64,000 nucleotides of DNA from UMGS1649 sp045652705 (lineage in GTDB: Bacteria > Bacillota > Clostridia > TANB77 > CAG-465). The notes beneath the pieces were generated by a model. The model saw only the letters and a list, made by a program, of their open reading frames with translations. It made no database searches and was not told the origin of the DNA. Location of the stretch: positions 25,500 to 89,499 of the forward strand of contig JAZRUV010000029.1 in assembly GCA_045652705.1 (NCBI GenBank). The letters are read 5' to 3'. Below, in pieces: positions 41,004-49,566 of the stretch. The first letter of the stretch is position 1; every line of letters starts with the position of its first letter. The position numbers were made by a program, and so were the translations under genes.

Positions 41004-41039
41004 AAAGCAAAAGCCAAGCGTATTATAACGTTTGGCCTT
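41004..41039 (-). terminator. Terminator of the DUF6512 gene
   Basis: Minus-strand AAGGCCAAACG pairs with CGCTTGGCTTTT (one G-U), followed by T-rich TTTTGCTTTG. Confidence 0.75.
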
Positions 41040-41045
41040 TACTTG

Positions 41046-41609
41046 TTAGACCCACTTATCTATACCGTATGTTTTGGTAACAGGGTCCTTTGTCATATCT
41101 AATCTTATAGGAGAAAAGGTATTAGTTACAAATATTACAAATAACAGGGCTAGTGCACATGCACCAACTATAGTAGAGTTTTTTGTTTCTGCTTTGAAAT
41201 CTTCGTTATATATTCCAAGATACAAAATAAAGTAAGAGCTCATAACACCTACTATATAAATAATAATGTTGTATATCATATTATCTGTAGCAAATATAGC
41301 ATCACCTAAATAATATAATGTTGTTACAACAAACATTCCAACTATATTACCAAAAAGGGTAACGAGTAGCAAGTTAGAAAATTTTCGCTTTGTGTAAAAA
41401 TAAAATGCGATACCAAATGCTGTAAATGGAATAAGTATTAGCTTTAAATGTTCCCAAACGCTTTCGTTTACAGGAGCAAATATTCCAACGATTGTATTAT
41501 GCCCGGAAAGGTCATATACAAAATGAAGAAATACACCAAATAGTATAGAAACTATACAAGCTATTATTATAATTTTTTTATATGTTACCAAATTATCCAA
41601 AAAAATCAC
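41046..41609 (-). CDS. DUF6512 family membrane protein
   Basis: 187 aa with six hydrophobic segments. FLHFVYDLSGHN and FAPVNESVWEHLKLILIPF are the distinctive conserved blocks of DUF6512, a family of unknown function found mainly in Firmicutes. No clear promoter was identified between it and the DUF1294 gene 45 bp upstream, so the two may share a transcript. A terminator follows. Confidence 0.8.
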   Translation of the reverse strand: MIFLDNLVTYKKIIIIACIVSILFGVFLHFVYDLSGHNTIVGIFAPVNESVWEHLKLILIPFTAFGIAFYFYTKRKFSNLLLVTLFGNIVGMFVVTTLYYLGDAIFATDNMIYNIIIYIVGVMSSYFILYLGIYNEDFKAETKNSTIVGACALALLFVIFVTNTFSPIRLDMTKDPVTKTYGIDKWV

Positions 41610-41654
41610 CTAATACAATTATGTGCAATAGGTGTTTTTTTAATACATATTTTA

Positions 41655-41960
41655 TTACAAATTCAAATAATTAGAAAAAATGATAAGCAAGTCGTTTGCT
41701 ATTATATAATATATGGAAAGTATATTAACTAAAATACACAAAGGAATTCCTACTGTGAAGCTTAAATGCTTCGTCTTATGCCTAAATTTGTACATGCCTA
41801 TATATACACCAATAGCACCTAAAATAAGAGAGAGTATAAATATTGCTTTTTCACTTATTCTATATTTTCCGTTTTTTGCTTTGTGTTTATCTAGTTTCAT
41901 AACCAAAAAACCAATGATATTTATTAATATAACATAAGCCAAAAAATATAAATATATCAT
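41655..41960 (-). CDS. DUF1294 small membrane protein
   Basis: 101 aa with three membrane helices. KLDKHKAKNGKYRISEKAIF and GAIGVYIGMYKFRHKTKH are the DUF1294 hallmarks. The function is unknown. It is divergent from the nuclease gene at 42098. Confidence 0.85.
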   Translation of the reverse strand: MIYLYFLAYVILINIIGFLVMKLDKHKAKNGKYRISEKAIFILSLILGAIGVYIGMYKFRHKTKHLSFTVGIPLCILVNILSIYYIIANDLLIIFSNYLNL

Positions 41961-42097
41961 GTTATCACCACAACAATTATATAATATAAAAATAATAATG
42001 CAATAGCAGATTAAATTTGTATTATTTCTTTATTTTTAAAGGGGTATTTGGGTTGAAAAAATAATATATTTGTGATAGTATAATCGCGAGGGAAAGT

Positions 42098-42661
42098 ATG
42101 AAACGAAAGTTAAAAAAACAAATTACTGGAATTGTAACAAGTCTAGTTGTTATAACTATAGCTTTGTTATTAGATAAATTAGAAGTTATAGATATTAAGG
42201 AATATATAAATAGTAATGAAAGCTTACAAACCGAAACGCAGAGAAAGCAACAAGTTAATGATAGTTCTTTGTATGAGGTCGTAAGAGTGGTAGATGGTGA
42301 TACATTTGTTATAAACTACAATGGTAAAAATGAAAAAGTAAGACTTATAGGAGTAGATACACCTGAAAGTGTTCATCCAAACGCGGAAAAAAACACCGAA
42401 TTTGGGAATCAAGTTTCAAATTTTTCTAAAAAAATGTTAACGGGAAAACAAGTTCAAATTGAACTCGATGTTGAACAGCGAGATAAATATGGGAGATTAT
42501 TAGTCTATGCATATATAGATGGGCAAATGTATAATAAAATTTTATTAGAAAAAGGATATGCAAAGATTGCAACATATCCGCCAAATGTAAAACATGTTGA
42601 AGAATTTACTGCATTGCAAAAACAAGCAAGAGAGAATAAGGTTGGATTATGGGCATACTAG
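42098..42661 (+). CDS. Thermonuclease family (SNase-like) exported nuclease
   Basis: 187 aa. One N-terminal membrane helix (~9-29) acts as a signal anchor, then a staphylococcal nuclease fold: VVRVVDGDTFVINYNGKNEK, VRLIGVDTPES (catalytic Arg and Ca2+-binding Asp), EQRDKYGRLLVYAYIDG (catalytic Arg) and LLEKGYAKI. It should cut DNA or RNA outside the membrane. A TATAAT lies at 42079, but the nearest TTGAAA is 20 bp away, so the promoter is uncertain. The start codon has AGGGAAAG upstream. Confidence 0.9.
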   Translation: MKRKLKKQITGIVTSLVVITIALLLDKLEVIDIKEYINSNESLQTETQRKQQVNDSSLYEVVRVVDGDTFVINYNGKNEKVRLIGVDTPESVHPNAEKNTEFGNQVSNFSKKMLTGKQVQIELDVEQRDKYGRLLVYAYIDGQMYNKILLEKGYAKIATYPPNVKHVEEFTALQKQARENKVGLWAY

Positions 42662-42671
42662 GAGGTAAAAA

Positions 42672-43478
42672 ATGCGAAAGAGGATAGGAATAATATTATT
42701 ATGTACTTTAATAATAACGCTAGTTATAGGGCTGATAGTTTTTGTGTCTCAAGATGAACAGCCAGTTAATAACAATGTAGATATAAATAGTGATGAGGAG
42801 CAAGGAAGTACAAACAATGCTCCATCAAAAATAGAAGCGAATGAAAAAGAAGTGTCTAAAAAAAAGAAACAAGAATTATTTAATTTTATACCTAAAGTTT
42901 ATACAGAAGGAATTGCTCCTTTTGATAGCGTATTTATGTTAGATTCAGTAATGAGTAAAATTGTGGTTACAAATGAAGAAATGGATTTTAGTGTAACTAA
43001 TGTAGATAAAATGGTAAAGAAAATATTTGGGGAGGATGCGGTTATAAATACAGAGGAGGTATCAGAACCAAATGTAGCACAATCTTTATTTTATTATTCA
43101 AAAGAGGCACAGTCGTATGCTGTAATACCTGTGGGATATGAAGGAATATTTGAGCATCAAATATTTAAGAATGCTACTGAAACAGATGAAGCTTATTATG
43201 TGTATACCTACACTTTAATTGGAGGGTACTCATATGATGAAGATTCAATAACTCAAGATGAGTTTGGTGATGTGAGCTATGAAACAGCTAAAGTTCAGGT
43301 GATTGTGGGAGATAAAGATGGTAATGATTTAATTCATATTTTCGACAACTATACACATATGAATGATGATGATACATGGATAAAGTTATATGGCAATATA
43401 ATGCCGGTATTTAGATATACATTAACAAAAAAAGATGGTGGATACTATTTGACGGAAGTAGAACAAATAAATTATTAA
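42672..43478 (+). CDS. Hypothetical exported protein
   Basis: 268 aa. An N-terminal membrane helix (~4-25) is followed by an acidic low-complexity linker (VNNNVDINSDEEQGSTNN) and a globular domain with many Tyr and Asp (YYVYTYTLIGGYSYDEDS). No lipobox cysteine in the right place and no recognised domain. It lies 10 bp after the nuclease gene with AGGAGGT upstream, and is followed by a 42-aa membrane peptide gene, so the three are one operon. Confidence 0.65.
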   Translation: MRKRIGIILLCTLIITLVIGLIVFVSQDEQPVNNNVDINSDEEQGSTNNAPSKIEANEKEVSKKKKQELFNFIPKVYTEGIAPFDSVFMLDSVMSKIVVTNEEMDFSVTNVDKMVKKIFGEDAVINTEEVSEPNVAQSLFYYSKEAQSYAVIPVGYEGIFEHQIFKNATETDEAYYVYTYTLIGGYSYDEDSITQDEFGDVSYETAKVQVIVGDKDGNDLIHIFDNYTHMNDDDTWIKLYGNIMPVFRYTLTKKDGGYYLTEVEQINY

Positions 43479-43498
43479 AAGGTTTTGGGGGTAAACAA

Positions 43499-43627
43499 AT
43501 GAGAAAGGTTATTATAGGATTATTTATAATTTTTATGCTTGGTTTCCTATTATTAGAAATAATTACAGTTGTAGATTTGGTGAATGACAAACAACCACCG
43601 ACAGTATGGATTGGAGACGAACATTAA
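43499..43627 (+). CDS. 42-aa single-helix membrane peptide
   Basis: A membrane helix (VIIGLFIIFMLGFLLLEIIT) is followed by a short polar tail (VNDKQPPTVWIGDEH). GGGGGT lies 7 nt before the ATG. It ends the nuclease operon, just before a terminator, and is spaced 20 bp from the previous gene. No family was recognised. Short length and good ribosome site make it a plausible real gene. Confidence 0.6.
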   Translation: MRKVIIGLFIIFMLGFLLLEIITVVDLVNDKQPPTVWIGDEH

Positions 43628-43630
43628 TAA

Positions 43631-43652
43631 GGAGCTAAAAGGCTCCTTTTGT
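43631..43652 (+). terminator. Terminator of the nuclease operon
   Basis: GGAGC (43631-43635) pairs with GCTCC (43642-43646) around a TAAAAG loop, then TTTTG. Confidence 0.8.
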
Positions 43653-43710
43653 CGCCATTTGTCGTATGTTACAAAAATATTAAATTTGAGTTATAAAGTC
43701 TCTAAAACTA

Positions 43711-43739
43711 TTGCAAAATATATAGTAGTGGTATAGAAT
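43711..43739 (+). promoter_or_regulatory. Promoter of the glycolytic operon
   Basis: TTGCAA 43711-43716, 17 bp, TAGAAT 43734-43739. No CggR-type repressor gene precedes gap, unlike in Bacillus. Confidence 0.6.
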
Positions 43740-43768
43740 ATACACATATCATATAGGAGGTTTTATTT

Positions 43769-44776
43769 ATGATAAAAGTAGGAATTAATGGATTTGGAAG
43801 AATAGGAAGACTTGTAATGAGAGCTTCTTTTGAAAGAGAGGATATAGATGTTGTTGCAATAAACGACCCATTTATAGACCTTGAATATATGAGATACATG
43901 TTACAATACGATACAATACACGGAAAATTAAATAAAGAAATTGAAGTGCTAGACGATGGAATAATGGTAGATGGTAAAAAGATAGTTGTATATAACTGTA
44001 AAGAACCATCAGAAATACCTTGGAAAGAGACAGGAGCTGAATATATAGTTGAATCTTCAGGTGTATTTGCATCAATGGAAGGTGCTTCAAAACACTTTGC
44101 AGGTGGAGCAAAAAAAGTAGTAGTTTCTGCTCCAACAAAAGATACTCCAATGTTTGTTATGGGAGTAAACCATAAAGATTATACTAAGGATATGAATGTT
44201 GTATCTAACGCATCTTGTACAACAAACTGTTTAGCACCTTTAGCTAAAGTTGTACACGAAAAATTTGGAATAAAAGAAGGTCTTATGACTACAGTACACT
44301 CTGTAACAGCAACTCAAAAAACAGTTGATGGACCATCTAAAAAAGACTGGAGAGGTGGTAGAGCTGCAACATATAATATTATACCATCATCAACAGGCGC
44401 TGCTAAAGCTGTTGGTAAAGTTATACCAGAACTTAATGGTAAACTTACAGGCATGTCATTTAGAGTGCCAACTTTAGATGTATCTGTTGTAGATTTAACA
44501 TGTACATTAGAAAAACCTGCAAAATATGATGATATAGTTCAAGCAGTTAAAGAAGCTTGTCAAGGTGAACTTAAAGGTATTATGGATTATACAGAAGATG
44601 CTGTTGTATCTTCAGACTTTATACATGACCCACATACAAGTATATTCGATGTAAAAGCAGGTATTGCTTTAACAGATACATTCGTAAAACTTGTCGCTTG
44701 GTACGATAACGAATGGGGCTACTCAAACAAAGTGTTAGACTTAGTATCACATATGTATGATGTAGATAATAAATAA
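43769..44776 (+). CDS. gap: Glyceraldehyde-3-phosphate dehydrogenase
   Basis: 335 aa, type I. GINGFGRIGRLVMRA is the NAD site, SNASCTTNCLAP carries the catalytic Cys150, and HSVTATQKTVDGPSKKDWRGGR and WYDNEWGYSNKV complete the family pattern. It oxidises glyceraldehyde 3-phosphate with NAD and phosphate. First gene of the lower glycolytic operon, with AGGAGGT before the ATG. Confidence 0.97.
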   Translation: MIKVGINGFGRIGRLVMRASFEREDIDVVAINDPFIDLEYMRYMLQYDTIHGKLNKEIEVLDDGIMVDGKKIVVYNCKEPSEIPWKETGAEYIVESSGVFASMEGASKHFAGGAKKVVVSAPTKDTPMFVMGVNHKDYTKDMNVVSNASCTTNCLAPLAKVVHEKFGIKEGLMTTVHSVTATQKTVDGPSKKDWRGGRAATYNIIPSSTGAAKAVGKVIPELNGKLTGMSFRVPTLDVSVVDLTCTLEKPAKYDDIVQAVKEACQGELKGIMDYTEDAVVSSDFIHDPHTSIFDVKAGIALTDTFVKLVAWYDNEWGYSNKVLDLVSHMYDVDNK

Positions 44777-44810
44777 TTAAAATCTACGTTAAATTAAAAT
44801 AGGGGTGTTT

Positions 44811-45566
44811 ATGGCGAGCGAACTAAGAGGACAAATGGAAGAGCAATTGGGCTTATTAGAAACAAAAGTAGAAAGAGCATATGATGTTAGTGAAAATAAA
44901 GAAAAAGATATAATTGCTAAAAAGCTACAAGAAATGTCTATAAATATTAAACAAGTTTTAGCAACGAATATTATAGGAAAAGAGTATGATACTTTTACAA
45001 AAATAATAGATATAATAAATGACGAGCTAGAGGCTGTTATAATACATATAATAGCTAGCGCGAGAAAACAAGAAAAGCAAGAGGCTATGTACAAGGTTAG
45101 CCATTTATATTCAAAAAATATAGAAGAAATTATAAATGGTCGAGAAGAAATAAAAACTATGTGTGTAGCGCAAATTAGAAGTTGTGTTATTCCTATAGAC
45201 AATGCTTTTAATGAAATTGTAAAAGTGTATATGGAAAATTTGCAAGACTTTAAAGACAATATTTCACAGCAAGTATTAAATAAAGTAGTATATGAAATAC
45301 ATAGATGTGCAAATGAGGTTCAAGAAACTCATTCAGTTCAAACATATAGTATAGAAAATCAAATAACTACCAATATAGATAAAATGGTAAATGCTTTGCA
45401 AGCGCTAAAAGAAAAAAATGTTACAGAAACTAAACACATAAGGATAAAAGGTGGGGTAACAAATTCTCAAAATGCTAATGTGTCTTTAAGTGATATATTA
45501 GCCTCTAAAGTAGAAGTAGAATATGATATACCTAAAAGAGATAATATACAAGGTTTATTTGATTAA
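44811..45566 (+). CDS. Hypothetical coiled-coil protein between gap and pgk
   Basis: 251 aa, soluble and nearly all helical, with no membrane segment. Examples of the composition are EEQLGLLETKVERAYDVSEN and AIIHIIASARKQEKQEAM. The C terminus ends in a less ordered VEVEYDIPKRDNIQGLFD. No domain was recognised. ATG 44811 is chosen, as AGGGGTG lies just before it; a GTG at 44805 overlaps that site. It is inserted in the glycolytic operon, 9 bp before pgk, so it is co-transcribed with these highly expressed genes. Confidence 0.65.
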   Translation: MASELRGQMEEQLGLLETKVERAYDVSENKEKDIIAKKLQEMSINIKQVLATNIIGKEYDTFTKIIDIINDELEAVIIHIIASARKQEKQEAMYKVSHLYSKNIEEIINGREEIKTMCVAQIRSCVIPIDNAFNEIVKVYMENLQDFKDNISQQVLNKVVYEIHRCANEVQETHSVQTYSIENQITTNIDKMVNALQALKEKNVTETKHIRIKGGVTNSQNANVSLSDILASKVEVEYDIPKRDNIQGLFD

Positions 45567-45575
45567 GGAGTTTAT

Positions 45576-46754
45576 ATGAATAAGAAAAGTATACAAGATA
45601 TAAATGTAGAAAATAAAAAAGTTTTAGTTAGATGCGACTTTAATGTTCCGCTAGATATGGAAACTAAAACAACTATCACTAATGATAAAAGGATTAGAGA
45701 ATCTTTAAAAACAATTAACTACCTTATAGAAAACAATGCAAAAGTAATTCTTTGTTCGCACATTGGTAAGACTAAAGAAAAACTAAGTCTTAAACCGGTA
45801 GCGGGAAGACTTTCTGAACTTTTGAGAAAAGATGTACCTTTACTAGAAGAGGTTATAGGAGAAAGTGTTAAGACTGTTATAGATAATATGAACCCGGGAG
45901 ATGTAGTATTATTAGATAATGTAAGAAAATTTGATGAGGAAGAAGCAAATGATGAAATGTTTGCACGTGAACTTGCATCACTTGCAGAAATATATGTAAA
46001 TGATGCATTTGGAACTGCGCATAGAGCACACGCGTCTACCGAAGGTGTTGCGAAATACTTACCAGCTGTTTGTGGTTTCTTAATTGAAAAAGAATTAAAA
46101 GCATTAGGCGATGCAATAGATAATCCTAAAAGACCACTTGTAGCAATAATAGGTGGAGCAAAAGTTTCAAGTAAAATAGCAGTACTTTTAAATTTAATGG
46201 AAAAAGTAGATACTATCTTAATAGGTGGAGCTATGGCATATACTTTTGTAAAAGCTGAGGGCGGTAATGTAGGTAGTTCACTAGTAGAAGAGGATAAACT
46301 AGATACTGCACTTGAAATAATAGCAAAAGCGAAAGAAAAAGGTGTGAAACTAGTACTTCCAAAAGATAGTATAGTAGCAAAAGAATTTAAAGAGGACGCT
46401 GAAGGCAAAGTAGTAGATTCTTGTGATATACCAGAAGGATATCAAGGACTAGATATTGGTCCTGAAGCTATAAAAGAATATACAGAAATTATATCAGTAG
46501 CTGGTACTGTTGTTTGGAATGGACCAGTTGGTGTGTTTGAATTTGCAAAATTTGCAGTTGGTACAAATTCAGTAGCAAAGGCTATGGCAGAAAGTGATGC
46601 CATAACTGTAATAGGTGGTGGAGATAGTGCATCAGCAGTTGCAAAAGCAGGTCTTGAAGATAAAATGACACATGTGTCAACTGGTGGTGGAGCATCACTA
46701 GAATTTATGGAAGGAAAAGAACTTCCTGGAATTGTAGCATTAAATGATAAATAA
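45576..46754 (+). CDS. pgk: Phosphoglycerate kinase
   Basis: 392 aa. VLVRCDFNVPLD, LCSHIGKTK (usually SHLGRPK), NDAFGTAHRAHAST, AIIGGAKVSSKI, NGPVGVFEF and GGGDSASAV cover the two-domain substrate and ATP sites. It makes ATP from 1,3-bisphosphoglycerate. Ribosome site TAAGGAG overlaps the end of the preceding gene. Confidence 0.97.
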   Translation: MNKKSIQDINVENKKVLVRCDFNVPLDMETKTTITNDKRIRESLKTINYLIENNAKVILCSHIGKTKEKLSLKPVAGRLSELLRKDVPLLEEVIGESVKTVIDNMNPGDVVLLDNVRKFDEEEANDEMFARELASLAEIYVNDAFGTAHRAHASTEGVAKYLPAVCGFLIEKELKALGDAIDNPKRPLVAIIGGAKVSSKIAVLLNLMEKVDTILIGGAMAYTFVKAEGGNVGSSLVEEDKLDTALEIIAKAKEKGVKLVLPKDSIVAKEFKEDAEGKVVDSCDIPEGYQGLDIGPEAIKEYTEIISVAGTVVWNGPVGVFEFAKFAVGTNSVAKAMAESDAITVIGGGDSASAVAKAGLEDKMTHVSTGGGASLEFMEGKELPGIVALNDK

Positions 46755-46772
46755 AAAACAAGGGGAATATTT

Positions 46773-47237
46773 ATGTTAAAAAACAAACCTATATATATAT
46801 TTGCTGCGATACTTATAGCAATAGTAACTATTGCTATAAGTGTCGTTGTGTCTGTATATAATGAAAACAAACCAATTGTACCTAATCAAGATATAGAGGT
46901 TGTTTCTTCAAACGATATGTTAAAAGTAAAAAGTGCATATGAAACACAAGGTAAGAAACAAGAATTTTTGGAGTTGTGTTCAAAAATAGAATTGGGTGTT
47001 GCAAACAAACTATTAGATGGAACTGTTACTAATGATATCGAGTTAAAAGCTGCTATAGAAAAAATAAATAAAGTGCTTTTAACAGATGATTGGTCATATA
47101 TAGGACTTGAGGCTTCTAGTTACTGGATGGGGAAATGGGAATTAAATGATAATGGAGCTGTAACATTTACATTTAGAGATACTAATTTAAAACCAAATTG
47201 GGCAGTGGACGTTGATGTAAAACAATATATAAAATAG
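46773..47237 (+). CDS. Hypothetical membrane-anchored protein between pgk and tpiA
   Basis: 154 aa with one N-terminal membrane helix (~7-29, IYIFAAILIAIVTIAISVVV) and an extracytoplasmic domain of about 120 aa with a Trp-rich end (DDWSYIGLEASSYWMGKWEL). No family was recognised. The position is odd for a membrane protein: 18 bp after pgk and 12 bp before tpiA, inside an operon of soluble enzymes. An AGGGGAAT ribosome site is present. Confidence 0.6.
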   Translation: MLKNKPIYIFAAILIAIVTIAISVVVSVYNENKPIVPNQDIEVVSSNDMLKVKSAYETQGKKQEFLELCSKIELGVANKLLDGTVTNDIELKAAIEKINKVLLTDDWSYIGLEASSYWMGKWELNDNGAVTFTFRDTNLKPNWAVDVDVKQYIK

Positions 47238-47249
47238 GAGAGTTAAAGT

Positions 47250-48002
47250 ATGAGAAAGAAAATTGTTATTGGAAATTGGAAAATGAATATGACACGTCAG
47301 GAGGCTAAAAGTCTTCTTACTATAGTAAAAGAGAGTGTAAAGGATAACATAGTAGATGTTGCTTTTGCAGTACCTTTTACAGATATAGAAACGGCTGCGG
47401 GTATACTTGAAGATACAGACATTATGGTAGGTGCACAAAATGTACATACCGAACCTAGAGGTGCATATACTGGTGAAATAAGTGTAGAAATGCTAAAGGA
47501 TTTAGGTGTAGAGTGCTGTGTGGTAGGACATAGTGAAAGAAGAAAATATTTTTCAGAGACAGACGAAATAGTAAATAAAAAAGCTAAAGCGCTTATTGAA
47601 GCAAATATTATACCTGTAATATGTGTAGGCGAAACACTAGAAGAAAGAGAACAAGGAATACATTTAGATTTGATACGTACTCAAGTTAAGAAAGCAATGG
47701 CCGACATTGAATCTACACGTGTAGAAGAAGTAGTAATTGCTTATGAACCACTATGGGCAATAGGAACAGGAGTTACTGCAACAAGTGAACAAGCTGAAGA
47801 AGTATGTTCGTTTATAAGATACATAGTAGCTGAAGTATATGGTGTAAGCATTTCTGAAAATATTAGAATACTTTATGGTGGAAGTGTAAACGCATCTAAT
47901 GCAAAAGAATTATTTGATATGGAAAATATAGATGGAGCACTAGTTGGTGGTGCAAGTTTGAAACCAACATTTATAGAAATAATAAATGCTGCAAAAGAAT
48001 AG
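47250..48002 (+). CDS. tpiA: Triosephosphate isomerase
   Basis: 250 aa. GNWKMNM at 7-13 with the substrate Lys, the electrophile His94 in CVVGHSERR, the catalytic Glu166 in AYEPLWAIGTG and ILYGGSVNASNAKEL near the end. It interconverts dihydroxyacetone phosphate and glyceraldehyde 3-phosphate. Good AGGAG spacing; gpmI follows 8 bp later. Confidence 0.97.
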   Translation: MRKKIVIGNWKMNMTRQEAKSLLTIVKESVKDNIVDVAFAVPFTDIETAAGILEDTDIMVGAQNVHTEPRGAYTGEISVEMLKDLGVECCVVGHSERRKYFSETDEIVNKKAKALIEANIIPVICVGETLEEREQGIHLDLIRTQVKKAMADIESTRVEEVVIAYEPLWAIGTGVTATSEQAEEVCSFIRYIVAEVYGVSISENIRILYGGSVNASNAKELFDMENIDGALVGGASLKPTFIEIINAAKE

Positions 48003-48010
48003 GAGATTAT

Positions 48011-49561
48011 ATGAAAGATAAACAATATATGCTTATGATATTAGACGGTGTAGGCTTAAATGATGATGAAACAGGTAATGCATTTAAGCTTGCAAAAACA
48101 CCTAATATAGATAAGTTAATTATGAAATACCCGAATTCACATTTAAAAACAAGTGGACTTAGTGTAGGTCTTCCAGAGGGACAAATGGGAAACTCTGAAG
48201 TTGGACATACAACAATAGGTTCGGGTAGAGTAGTATACCAAGATTTAACATTAATAACAGAGAAAATAAAAAGCGGTGAGTTCTTTAAGAATAAAGTACT
48301 ACTTGATGCAATAGAACATGTAAAAAGAAATGATAGTAAACTTCACATATTCGGACTTTTATCTGATGGTGGTGTTCACTCTCACACAGAGCACATATTT
48401 GCGCTTCTAGAGCTTGCCAAAAGAGAAAATATAGAAGAAGTATTTATACACGCTTTTATGGATGGAAGAGATACTGCTCCGACTTCAGGCATAGACTATA
48501 TTAGGAGTTTGGAGAATAAATGCAAAGAGCTTGGCATCGGTAAAATTGCTACAATAAGTGGTAGATTTTATGCAATGGATAGAGACAAGCGTTGGGATAG
48601 AGTAGAAGCTGCATATAACGCAATGACGGTTGGCGAAGGAAAACATTTTAAAACTGCAGAAAGAGCAGTTGAAAATTCATATGAATGCCAAGAATTTGAT
48701 GAGTTTATACAACCAATTGTAATTGTTGATGATGAGAATGTTCCTGTAGGTCTTGTAGAATCAAAAGATTCTGTTATATTTGCAAACTTTAGACCAGATA
48801 GAGCGCGTGAGATTTCTCATGCATTCACAGATAATGCATTTACTGCATTTGTTAGAAAGTCTGGAAAACTTACATCTTTAAAATATGTATCTATGACTGA
48901 ATATGATGAGACGTTGGAAAATGTAAAAGTTGCTTTTAGAAAAGAAGAAATAAAAGAAACATTAGGTGAATTTCTAGCTAAAAGAGGATATACGCAACTT
49001 AGAATTGCTGAAACAGAAAAATACGCCCATGTAACATTTTTCTTTAATGGTGGTGAAGAAAAAGAATATAACGGTGAAAGTAGAATACTTGTACCATCAC
49101 CTAAAGTAGCGACTTATGACCTGCAACCAGAAATGTCTGCATACGAAGTAACAGATAATCTTATTGAGGCTATGGAAACAAAACAGCACGACGTAATAGT
49201 AATAAATTATGCTAATGGAGATATGGTAGGACATACTGGTAACCTAGATGCAGCAATACAAGCAGTAGAGGCATTAGACGTTTGTGTTGGACGTGTTATG
49301 GATAAGCTAGTTGAACTTGGTGGTGAAGCAATTATTATAGCCGACCACGGAAACTGTGAGCAAATGATGGATACGAAAACAGGAGAAGTAATAACATCTC
49401 ATTCAACATTCGATGTTCCAGTAATTGTAGTATCAGACAGGGTTAGTGGAATAGAATCAGGAACTTTAGCTGATGTAGCACCAACACTATTAGATTTAAT
49501 GGGACTAAATAAGCCAAAAGAAATGACAGGTAATTCAATTATTAGAATAGAAAAGGAGTAG
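48011..49561 (+). CDS. gpmI: 2,3-bisphosphoglycerate-independent phosphoglycerate mutase
   Basis: 516 aa, alkaline-phosphatase superfamily. MILDGVGLNDDETGNAF holds the metal Asp, GNSEVGHTTIG the phosphoserine (Ser62), FMDGRDTAPTSG the substrate site, and ADHGNCEQMMD and ITSHSTFDVPVIVV the other Mn2+ ligands. It converts 3-phosphoglycerate to 2-phosphoglycerate. eno begins 5 bp after its stop. Confidence 0.97.
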   Translation: MKDKQYMLMILDGVGLNDDETGNAFKLAKTPNIDKLIMKYPNSHLKTSGLSVGLPEGQMGNSEVGHTTIGSGRVVYQDLTLITEKIKSGEFFKNKVLLDAIEHVKRNDSKLHIFGLLSDGGVHSHTEHIFALLELAKRENIEEVFIHAFMDGRDTAPTSGIDYIRSLENKCKELGIGKIATISGRFYAMDRDKRWDRVEAAYNAMTVGEGKHFKTAERAVENSYECQEFDEFIQPIVIVDDENVPVGLVESKDSVIFANFRPDRAREISHAFTDNAFTAFVRKSGKLTSLKYVSMTEYDETLENVKVAFRKEEIKETLGEFLAKRGYTQLRIAETEKYAHVTFFFNGGEEKEYNGESRILVPSPKVATYDLQPEMSAYEVTDNLIEAMETKQHDVIVINYANGDMVGHTGNLDAAIQAVEALDVCVGRVMDKLVELGGEAIIIADHGNCEQMMDTKTGEVITSHSTFDVPVIVVSDRVSGIESGTLADVAPTLLDLMGLNKPKEMTGNSIIRIEKE

Positions 49562-49566
49562 TAATT

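Noticed and set aside
40919..41040. T-box leader upstream of serS
   Set aside because: The mapped promoter leaves only about 25 nt before the start codon, too short for a T-box.
45719..46408. 229-aa open frame on the minus strand
   Set aside because: Opposite-strand shadow of pgk; serine-rich translation with no ribosome site or family features.
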